Below, piece by piece: positions 36,801-46,216 of a stretch of DNA of 64,000 nt. Below the pieces are notes generated by a model. It made no database searches. It worked only from the letters and a program-made list of their open reading frames with translations, and was not told the origin of the DNA. The position numbers and the translations under genes were made by a program. This DNA is from Caenorhabditis elegans. Its lineage: Eukaryota; Nematoda; Chromadorea; Rhabditida; Rhabditidae. The number at the start of each line of letters is the position of its first letter. Position 1 is the stretch's first letter. Location of the stretch: positions 2,852,001 to 2,916,000 of the forward strand of contig NC_003284.9 in NCBI RefSeq assembly GCF_000002985.6, given 5' to 3'.

Positions 36801-38301
36801 CCTGTCACAACTGTTGGAATTATATTTTAGAGTTGAGGTAGCGAAATGATTTTTTGGACACAAAATGGCCTAAAATTAAGGAAATTTTTATTGAGAAGTT
36901 CTGAAAATTGTTCAAAAAAAATTATGGCGGTTCAAAGCTTTTAAAAATGGCCTCTTTTCGAAACTCATAAAATCTTTACAGGTATCGCCTAATTGCCGCC
37001 GCCGAAGACGCATTCTCCCATGTTCAGAACACTGCCGAGTCCGGAACGAACCAAAAGCCTGGAATTAACAACCAGATGGACTCACTGACCGCTGCTCAAA
37101 ACGTATTCACATGGATTGTCCGGCCGCTCACCAAATATTTAAAAACTACTCGTCTTCAGTCAAGACATCCTTCAGGAGAAGTTACGAGGCACATTGAAAG
37201 GTACGTTTTTTTTAATAAACAGAATTCAAAGATTAAGCTTTCAAATTTCAGATGCCTAACACTCAAGTTGTCTCATCGAACATTTCTCCAACGCTTCTTC
37301 AGTGACCGTATTCCCCAACGGGAAATTGTCGGGGAATCGAAATGGTCGGTAATTTGCGACGAGGCGGTGAGCTCTGGAGTTCAACACGGAACGTATCTAG
37401 TGCTCAAATCGCACAACCCAGTAAGATTTTGAAAAGTTAATGTTGAAGCTAAATACACATTTAAAACGACCGAATATCATAATTAAACACTCCAAAATTT
37501 TTTAAAGATTTTTTGAATTTTACAACGTATTGGCAAAGTGCCAAATTTTTGAAAAGTCTAAGCATTAAAAAAATGTAGAGCAATTTCGCATGTTCGGACA
37601 CTTACAAAGTTCGAACACAAATGTTTAAAACAAAATTGAAGTAAACAAAATAGTAGAAACAACTTTTTAAATCTACTTCCAACATTATGAGTGGCAAAAC
37701 TGAGTAATTGTCACTTTTTGAAAAAATAATTCAATTTTGTTCGAAACGTTTTTCTGTTATATTTGGCATTTTTGGCACCATAGCAGTAGTATGTCCCATA
37801 TTTCCTCCAGTAGTTTTGCATTCAAAAAAAAATGCTTGATCGGTCGGTAGGGTTGCAAGAGCATTACAAAAACACTTTAACAAAAAATATTACGAATAAA
37901 ATCCGAAAATTGGTATTTCTGCATTATTTAAAGCCGATTGGCAACAAATTTTTATCATTTTATTCTGCTAAACCCATGTACCTTTGAATGATTTTATATT
38001 GCAAATTTCGGTAAGTTATCTTACGCTATTTTGTTGACTTAGGTACATCTCAAGCAAAATTTGAAACCGCCATCAAAATTTTTAAAATTTTTGAAAAGAT
38101 TCACTCAAACTTCGCTCGAAAAAAAAACAGTTACTTCTCAGACTTGCTAAACCGTTTAATATTACCTTTTTTCAGGATATCGACTGCGGAGTTCAACTTG
38201 TTTGCACCATCTCGAGTATTCCGTTCTTCAATTTGACCGAGCAAGCCAAACCTGGAAATGAAAAGTTTTCCTTAAAAATTAGCAATGAGTCGGCAGTTTG
38301 A
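33872..38301 (+). CDS. vang-1: Van Gogh/Strabismus planar cell polarity protein, 8 exons, ~532 aa
   Basis: Exons 33872-34027, 34840-34973, 35024-35156, 35209-35427, 36195-36637, 36982-37200, 37252-37420 and 38176-38301 keep phase and give about 532 residues, close to the family length. Four hydrophobic segments follow a basic/polar N-terminus: WLLASSLLCIISVVSAPIMC, LFLMAIKTIFLVIAIGVLYW, LTFLVMFILFAFWLFYIV and LLDALLWTHYLSVVLLEL. The cytosolic C-terminal half has Vang-typical sequence: QFIVTIVRDPDGEMHTLNIG, SRHPSGEVTRHIER and KLSHRTFLQRFFSDRI. The protein ends NESAV, a PDZ-type C-terminus comparable to ETSV of vertebrate Vangl. Vang proteins act at the plasma membrane with Prickle and Dishevelled to orient cells. 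The start follows a TTTTTTCAG acceptor; an AATAAA lies at 38610. The gene name rests on memory of the worm's single Vang gene. Confidence 0.95.
35935..36135. repeat. Dispersed repeat with GAGGTGTCGGCCG core, in vang-1 intron 4
   Basis: GCTCGCGAGGTGTCGGCCGC is followed by TGTAACTTAGTC and ATTTTAGGCAACAGTT. A related copy at 48740-48860 has CGCGAGACGTCGGCCGTTTT, ATAACTGTGTTGAGA and TTGTAGGCAGCAATTT in the same order. No coding potential was seen. Confidence 0.55.
37425..38170. repeat. Family B/Family A fragments in vang-1 intron 7
   Basis: The last vang-1 intron (37421-38175) contains Family B internal sequence: AATATCATAATTAAACACTCC, AGCAATTTCGCATGTTCGG and TTATGAGTGGCAAAACTGAG. From about 37900 it contains Family A central sequence, with GCCGATTGGCAAC and TCTTACGCTATTTTGTTGA. 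No exon was seen. Confidence 0.6.
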
Positions 38302-38870
38302 TTTGTGGGCTAGTCATCATGCCATCAAGTAAACTTCCAAAAAAATGCCCATTTGATTTGATCAGTTTTTTAAAAAATTTTTTTTACCTGTTAGCTTCTT
38401 TTCTTCAACTTTTATTCTACATCATGCTGTTTCTATGTACGGGTTCCTCATCTGACCGAGATGATAATGACTGACATTTGACATCTCTATCGCGCTGCGT
38501 CACTTACTTCTTCGAGTATTTATTTTTCTTTAAGTTTCTTCACATTGACTTATGGTCTGGTACCTTTTCAATATGATATGAATAATTTATTCAAGTTTAA
38601 GTTTTTCTTAATAAAAAAGTGATTATTTATTATGTATATTTGATTTTAAAAAAAGAAAAAAAATACATCATGGAAAGAAAAATCATTTTTATGAGATCAG
38701 AGGTGGTATATTTGTTTGAGTGTGACTGACTTAGCATGTTGATTAGATGTACATCAGGAAATACCCGTAACACATCACTAGAGAGAACATGTCAAATCGA
38801 GAGTACGCTATGAAAAATGAAGGAAACGGATATATGAAAAAAAATGCGAACAAGATAGTTTTAAGTTGGA
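38302..38870. other. vang-1 3' UTR and convergent spacer
   Basis: This contains the vang-1 polyadenylation signal AATAAA at 38610-38615 and ends at the stop of a small minus-strand gene. The interval is otherwise AT-rich without ORFs. Confidence 0.6.
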
Positions 38871-39281
38871 TTACACAAAAAGTCTCGGGAACATCAAGCT
38901 TCTCTTCTTCCTTCCAAATCTACTGCTGGTGATTCTCTGACTATTGAAAAACGTGGAAATTCTGTCGTTGATCGTGGGATCCATATCATATACAATACCG
39001 TTCTCATCCATGAACTGGTTGGGCGAGAAGTTGTCATTGATTTGTTTTTGCTGAAAACAGTATTGGTGAAAACCGATTCAAATCTAAAAAATTGAAAAGT
39101 ATTGACTTACCCAATCATCTTCTCCGCGCAAATGAAGAATCGGACGGAAATCAGTGTTTTGCATTCCTATCCGACGTCGCGTCAATTTCTCAGATCTGTA
39201 GGCATCGAGAAGACTCATTGACGAGACGATTGTGACAATTAGATTGAAGAAAATAATCTGACGGAGTATCTGCGCGAACAT
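38871..39281 (-). CDS. Small secreted protein, possible neuropeptide precursor, 116 aa
   Basis: Exons 39281-39111 and 39050-38871 join in phase 0 and encode 116 residues. MFAQILRQIIFFNLIVTIVSS is a convincing signal peptide. The mature part is short, polar and cysteine-free, with basic cleavage-like sites LTRRR, near residue 36, and GRKR near the C-terminus. The sequence SSRFGRKR would give an amidated RF peptide if processed. The residue before the basic site is Gly, the amide donor in such precursors. That reading is inference; a single RF site with a short remaining tail (SLMFPRLFV) is unusual, and I do not recognise the gene. It could be a plain small secreted protein. Confidence 0.7.
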
Positions 39282-40553
39282 TTTGATAGCTTTCGACTTT
39301 TGAAGGTTGTGTTGAAGATGACACTTCAAAAAACTGGACGATCGAGACCCAAATACGGAAGTGTAAAGGGAAAGAGATAATAGTTTACAACTGACAGATG
39401 CGCTCGTTTAAATAGAAGATATGATAATAGAGAAGATAGAGAAAAAGGCAAATGGGAAGACAGAATTGGTGAGGGACAAACGACGATTTTCTTCTACTTC
39501 ACACACACACACACACACTATCAGAAAGGGTGGTATCATACTGTCACACGAGGCGGATAGACGAGAGGACAGAGAAAAGAAGATGTTTAAACTTTGGGCT
39601 TTGTCATTTCTCCACTTCTCTCCACAAAACCCAAACCGATTACGATACGATAATATAGACCATTTGATCCAATTATGATGCAAACTGTTCACGAGTTTTA
39701 AATGATTTTTCGAAGATCTCTAGCAATATTCGCAGAACGTCATGCATGTTAAGAGTAAACAAAACAAGTATGAACAAATATTTTCCGTGAATAAAAATTT
39801 TTCAAGAATAACATGAACGTACAAAGAATGTATTTCTTTTTCTACGATTTTTACCATTCCTGAAAAAAAAATTGCTTAAAACTGTTAAATATAGAGATAA
39901 AGTTGGCTATTGAAAAAGGCCACTACAAAATATTTTGCATTTTTTTTTTGAACCGGAAGAGATTTGTTAACTTTGAAAACTTCGGTCGTGTAGTGAGGCG
40001 CGGAATGAAGTCCTCACGCCGACTCCGCGCACCGCTGTGTGTATACAATGAAGTGCGAAGGGTAGTTATTTAGAAGCGGCCGACATTTTCCAGGTTCCGC
40101 GCCGCACTTTAAATTTGGATACATGCCTCGTGAGTGACGCCGTGAGGCCGGTGCTGCGACCTCATGGGAGCCGTGTTTTTTTCAAGAAGCTTCAAGTAGG
40201 ATTGCATACCTCTAAACTCCAAAAAAAAAACAATAGTCTGAAAATGATATTTAAAGCAATTTTATGATCCTGAAAATTCAGGGCGGTTTTTTTCTGATTG
40301 AAAGTGCAAAGCTGCCGTTGCGTACTGGCCTAATTTAAGGGTTCTCTCTTAAATGGAAAATTTTGTCATTCAGAACTCTAATTGTGAACCTTTTTAAGGC
40401 AGATAACTAGAGATAGCTAGACTGACAGAATCTTCAAATATCCTTTTTAGGAAATGTCGTTTATTGCATGAGAAAATCTGAAAGTGTAGGAAGCATAGAA
40501 ACCAGTTGTATGATTGGCGGGAGTCTTACTGTACAATGAAAAACTTTTGAAGT
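39282..40553. other. Intergenic; CA repeat and an odd GC-rich patch
   Basis: The 5' flank of the small secreted gene holds (CA)n at about 39500-39519. A locally GC-rich patch at about 39985-40180 (GTGAGGCGCGGAATGAAGTC, CCGCGCCGCACTTTAAATTT, GCCGTGAGGCCGGTG) stands out from AT-rich surroundings. No ORF or tRNA fold was recognised there. Confidence 0.5.
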
Positions 40554-43500
40554 CTACTTAGTTTTTTTGGTGGATTTTTTCAGCAAAACTAGGGTCAAAA
40601 TTGCAAATGAAACGACAGCGACAATGGTTACACCGACGAGCCACATTGTACAGTAGAAATCACACTCCGGAGGTCCCCATGTTTGCTTATTAATTGATCC
40701 GTAAGAGTCGCCAAAGAATCGGAATTGTTTTGCATCCGACGCCACTTGTTGTAATACCATCCATGTGCAATCTTCGGTCACGCCTGATGATGTATCACAT
40801 TTCCAGCATTCGGGTGTCAACGCACACTTTTCCACCCTGCAATGTACACATTTGAACGACGTCACAAGCGCTCGTGTTTTCGTCGTCGAAAGACTGTCGT
40901 TCAAGAAATCATTAGATCGTTGGACAACTTTTGAAGACGAAAAAGACACGAAATGATTATAGGGACAAATAAATGTTCAATGGAACTGGAATTGTACTTT
41001 CTTCCTTTACAGTTAGAAATTCAGTATCTCTGCAAGACACTTAGCTGATCGAGTTGATAAGGATTCAGGGGGAGTCCTGATAGTTCTTTGAAGTAACCTC
41101 ACCATCTGATCAGATTTCTAGCATCATTCTTCAGTAGCACGGCCATCGGGAAGTGAGGCATCAATGAACTGGTGGGGAAGTACGGACGATAGCCTGTAAA
41201 CGATTGTGTCTATTCAGTGATTGCCCAAAGAACGATCAGTTCCAACCAGAAGACGTGACTTTTCGACGACTATCATGTGAAATATATGTGACAGCATTCT
41301 TGGAGGACTTTCTAAACGGACCCGCTTGCATCAGTTTTGTATTGAGAATTTCCACGTCATGGGTTAGCCATAAAACTGTTGAATGATGCTTGAGGATTTC
41401 CTGAAACGAATAGCACAAATATCAAAACATTCGAACACATGGAAACGACGTTTATGATCTCCAGTATACTTGTGACGTATGTTCTTTCTGAGTGTACATC
41501 ACTGTGCTAGTGACGTTTCGAATGCCAGAGAAGCAGTCTTGAACCCTGTTGATCTCACTTGGATGATTAGTTCAAAATGTTTGTCATCACTAGGATGATT
41601 CAGATGTGATAAGATTTATATTAATTTATGTTTTCCGCATTTCAAATGTAGACTGAAAACACCTATGATTTTTTTTGTTTCAAATGAAAGGTATTTGGTA
41701 ATTGATCAAAATGTTATTAGGTCAAGTTGAATTGAAGTTTGATTTTCCATAGTTTTCATAAAGATGGATGGGATTTTTAATATTTCAAACTTGATATTCA
41801 AAAAAAAGTAAAACGGCATTTCAAAAACAGCGTATCAAAAATTGATTTAGTGTCTAAAATACTTTTGTATATGATATCATTGTGAGACTAAAAATACATT
41901 ATTTTTCAACTTTCAAAGATGAACAGAAAGAATATTTGTTCATTCAAAATTCAAAATATTAGTGTTGGTTAACAACATCTCAAAATAGATTTATATGTAC
42001 AATTTACATAGCGAAAAGTAGGTACTAGTGCAATAACAGAACAGGGATGTGCGGCAATCAAAAATTACCGGGAGTTTTCTATCAAAACTAAAAACAAAAA
42101 TTCCGAGCCTAACTCTATTTTTTCAAATTTGAAAATATATAGTGTACATGGGCTTTTGCCTCTAAAAATTTTTATCAAGCACAGCCTCCTCACGTGGAAA
42201 TGACCCAACAAGGGGGCTTGCGCGTTTCTCGTGAGCGTTGGAAAATTTTACCACTGAAAAATGATTTCCTTCGGTTTTTGTGGGTTTAAAATCGATTTCA
42301 TATTTTGAAATTAGGTATCAATTGTAAAGCTAATTGGGGGAAAGGAGGAGAAAAAAAGATTTTTGATTTTGGTTCAAAAATAAAAGCGCTGATATAAAAA
42401 GTAAAAACAACTAAAAATTGAGTTTTTCTTATATTTTTTATATTTATCATCATTTTTCTAGTAGAAATTGATGTTTATTTGAAAAGTAATCTTCCACCCA
42501 AGCTTATGTTATGAAAAATATAAAGAAAAACAGTAAATTGAAAGTTTTGGTAATTTCTCAATTTTCCACGCGATGCACGAGAAGTGCGCCAACGGACCGA
42601 TTTCCACTGGAGGAGACTGTGTCAAGGAGCATTTATGTATAGCAAATACGGTAATTTTTTTGAATGTCTTCTATAATAGAAACAAAAATCTTGTTACAAA
42701 TTTTATGATTAAATGTCCCAGAATGCGTTCCTTCGATGTAGGCCTATTTTTTTTAATCGTTTCCAGTTGTTGTCATTTTCATTATAAAATGCATATTCCA
42801 TGTAAATAAATTTTTGTGCCTTTTTTGAAGTTTTGAACTTTTACTCTAGATTCCCGTGATTCTTTTAAAAAATTCCAGGAACAAGTTCTGTCCCGTTTCG
42901 TATTTCCAAAAAAAAAGTTGAAAGGACAGGGCAAATTATTTAGGCTTAAAATACTTGTTACTTTGCTGTATTTCAATACACGTTTTACAGTTTCATTGCG
43001 TCTTTAAGGTGGAGTAGCGAAATTTGAAACGTCACTTTTTTAAATCCAAAATCACCGAAACTACCTCATTTTTAATAAAACGCTATGGGAATATTTCGAA
43101 AAAAAAATTATGGCGACTCAAAGTTTTGGAAAAAATCGTCAATTTTCAGCTAAATCCACAAATTTTTGCCAACGTGACAAAATCACAACCCACCCATCGA
43201 CCGAAAATGTTTTTCAATCAACAATTAAACGCGTAAAAAATTAATTTCCACTTTTTTGAACAATTTTAGGAACGTCTCATAACGAAGTTGTGTAGTATGC
43301 CTGGCCTAAAATATATTCCAATACGTTTTCTATTAATTTCTTTTGAAAATGATAATTTCCTCAAAACGTAAAATTGATTTGCATTTTTAGGCTTAAAATC
43401 TTTAAAAAAAGTGATTAATGTTCTTGAGTCAGGTATACTACACAACTACCCGAAAATTGGTAGTTTTGGGCCGTTTTGAGCCCGAGAAAACACAGTCTCA

Positions 43501-46216
43501 AATTTTACTGAACCCCATTTAACATCCATTCACATTGGAACCTTTTTAAATGAGATTTTTGAAATGTTTAATTTTCTCACCCATTTTTACCTGTAAATAG
43601 AACGGGGTACTTGCAGTATTACCAATTCCACGATTTTTGAAATTCACAACTTCCACATTTCTTATGCTGATCAGTTGAGTTTCCAACGCTGTCTGAAATA
43701 CAAAGTTCGGGTTTTTGATCTTCCATTTATCTACTTTGTTCCTTGCAAAACAGGTTTTCACTGTTTTCACAACATTTTTATTTTTGTAAACATAGCCAAG
43801 CATGGCGGTTTCAAACTCAATCAGTTGTTAGTATCATATGAGAGTTTTCTCTTTCTCTACATTCAATACGTCTTCAGTCGATATCAACAAAATTTAGTGG
43901 GTTTATGGTATTGTCTCTGACAAAGAATGACCTCGACGTGATACTGTGAAATATCAGATATATGGAACGAACCCCGTTGGCATGATCAAAGATAATCAAC
44001 TTTGTTGTTGGGAAGTTCCTATGGATTGAAGCAATGAGCACAAGTAGCCGGTTCACATCTTGAATGGACGCAGATAGTGCAAAGACAAGATCACGGGACC
44101 TGTAAATCTTTATTATTACTGAAGTTTGGATGAATTTTGATGTATTACATCGTATTTTTAACAGATCAAGATACTTATTTGAAAGATCACTGATACCAAA
44201 ACAGTGATCTCTGTCATTTATGAACAAAAGTCTCGGCGTGCTTCCTTGATGAGGACGTGCAATATCATTTTCATTCAACTGTTTAACGTTCAGAGGTTGA
44301 CGTTTAGGCTATAGATACGAGGACTTGTCGAAAATAATAATTGGCATGTGACCGGAAAAGATGATAGATCAGAAGTTTATATTTTTGCAAAAATTCTGAC
44401 ATATCGTTGGGTACAATTTTTATAATAAAGTGATAGCTTTATTGGGATAAGCGGTGGGCGGCAATTGTCGCTTGGCAATCCGGCAATGGTTGTCAAAAAT
44501 GTCAAATTGCCGAAAACCTTGAAATTCGGCAATTGCCAAATAAACCAAATTGCAGAAATTTTGAAATTTGGCAATTGCCAAAAATGTCGAATTGCCGAAA
44601 AATTTGAAATTCACCAATTGCCAAAAAACCGAATTGTCCAAAAATTGAAAATTTAGCAATTGCCAAAAAACGGACTTGCCAAAAAATTGAAAATTTAGCA
44701 ATTGTCGACTTGCCAAAAAATTGTAAATTTGGCAGTTGCCGAAAACTTTGAAATTTGGCAATTACCGAATGGTTGATTTACCGAAAAAAAAAATCCAATT
44801 ATCAAAATTTTCTGATTATATTGTATTGAAAGAGGAAAAAGTTAAGTTTGTTTACAAAAAACATTTATTACATTAAAAATTAGTTTTTTGCTAATTTTTT
44901 GCGTTTATTGGCCCAAAATCTTTTGAACTCGACAATTGCCGAAAATACCGAAAATTTTGAAAATTTTATGTTTAGTCAATGATTGTCGGTTTTCAGAAGT
45001 TCTGGCTATCGACAATTGCGGCAATTGACAAAGTTGTGTAAACTGCCGCGCACACCTAGATCAATCCATCGAAAATTAATTTTTCAATGAAAAGCATCCA
45101 ATTGAGTACTTAAATTGTACTTACAATGTTAAATTCAAACTTATTTTTTTTTGTAGTTTTTTCAAGGATAATTTTCTAGTGAGATGGGTGAGGTCAGTTG
45201 GCGTCCAATGTCCGATGTGAAAAGAAAGAGCAGATGGCAGATACATGCAACACTGCCTGCCTCATCAATTTTTCAACAAGACATTGAAAATTGAATAGTA
45301 CTGGACTTTTTGGCAATGTTGAATATGTACGTAGCACGTTTTTAATCATTTAAGGGTGGAGTAGCGCCAGTTGGGAAAGTTTCTAATGATCATAGTAAAA
45401 CTTTTTTTTTAAACTGGAATATTTTTATTTAATGTCAAAAAATGGGAATCACTCAGTTTTTAGACTCAAAATTTTGGTAGTCTATCATTATTTAATTTTG
45501 CTTAATTTTTTTAGACATTTTGATGGTCGGAACATGTGACAATCCCTGTATTTTTTTAAATCTAATATTTTTCCAAAATTTGGCACATTGTCAAAACTTT
45601 GACTGGAAAATTTTTCAAATCTACAATTTTTTAGAGTATATTATTATAATATTTAATCGTATTGGATCCTTATAAATTTATTCAGACAACATCCCTATCG
45701 GGGCTACTCCACCTTTAATAAATGTACTCTTATATCATTGTCATTTATGCTCAAATTTTCTGACTCCAATAAATGCCAATTTTTTAGTATCGTCTTCGAA
45801 ATTTAAGCAATACCCTGATTTGATCAAAAACTATAGTATCGTTTAAACCTTTAAAAAATTATTTTGTAGATATACTGTTTCGATAAATGTTACTCAAAAA
45901 CTTGCGTGTTTTTGTCATGTTCTTCTGGCATATCACTTCCCATCTGCGGACATGTTGCGAAACATTTTCCACAGAGCTTTGAGTCATCGGGGTGGGGATA
46001 ACAATTCCTTGTTTTTCCATTGTCACAACTGCAGTCGACTTGTTGCGAAACATTTAACCAGTATGGATTCCCGTATGTTTGTATCTTCACAAAATCCACA
46101 ACTTCTTCATAGAATACCTTTAGTACAAATTTATTTAAATGTTTTATTAGAGCTCTTACCGTTATGCAGGTGATAAAAAATCCAATACAGACTACTTTAA
46201 TAAATAATGATTCCAT
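40554..46216 (-). CDS. DUF1647-type glycosyltransferase-like membrane protein, ~412 aa, 6-7 exons
   Basis: Exons 46216-46160, 46117-45902, 44308-43973, 43692-43591, 41400-41247, 41193-41103 and 40836-40554 join in phase for about 412 residues. The 42-nt first intron could be retained in frame (426). Domain signals match the nematode DUF1647 family: DLVFALSASIQDVNRLLVLI, NFPTTKLIIFDHANG, LQEILKHHSTVLWLTHDVEI and WVEKCALTPECWKC. These give the family's (F)ALS, ...II(Y/F)D, EhL..h..vhW and W(V)xCAL...C landmarks. The N-terminus MESLFIKVVCIGFFITCIT is a signal peptide or anchor followed by a Cys-rich patch. Unusually there is a second, C-terminal hydrophobic helix (MWLVGVTIVAVVSFAILTLV) followed by KKSTKKTK, a KKXX-like ER retrieval ending. 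Family function is unproven. Donors GTTCGT, GTTTTT and GTTGGA are weak, so boundaries are less certain. Confidence 0.75.
43260..43460. repeat. Family C palindrome (TTGTGTAGTATGCCTGG)
   Basis: GTTGTGTAGTATGCCTGGCC near 43286 and its near complement GTCAGGTATACTACACAACT near 43427 flank about 110 bp containing AAAACGTAAAATTGATTTGC. Related, more degenerate copies lie at about 30290-30560 and 32990-33210. It is in an intron of the DUF1647 gene. Confidence 0.7.
44450..45060. repeat. GGCAATTGCC tandem/inverted repeat array
   Basis: About 300 bp of degenerate ~35-bp units (AATTTGGCAATTGCCAAAAA, with CCGAATTGCCGAAAA variants) start GGGCGGCAATTGTCGCTTGG. After AT-rich DNA the block ends with inverted pieces (CTATCGACAATTGCGGCAAT, AACTGCCGCGCACACC). 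Reverse-strand ORFs here, rich in FGN and NFK, are translations of the repeat. It lies in a DUF1647 gene intron. Confidence 0.8.
45350..45720. repeat. Family B element with both termini
   Basis: It starts AAGGGTGGAGTAGCGCCAGT and ends CGGGGCTACTCCACCTTTAA, an inverted terminal pair about 370 bp apart. The inside carries GGGAATCACTCAGTTTTT and, inverted, CTTTGACTGGAAAATTTTTC. A clean full-length copy of the family. Confidence 0.8.

Noticed and set aside
44377-44761. Minus-strand ORFs with repeating FGN/NFQFFGN units resembling a repeat protein
   Set aside because: The periodicity comes from the GGCAATTGCC DNA array; all frames show it and no start or splice context exists.
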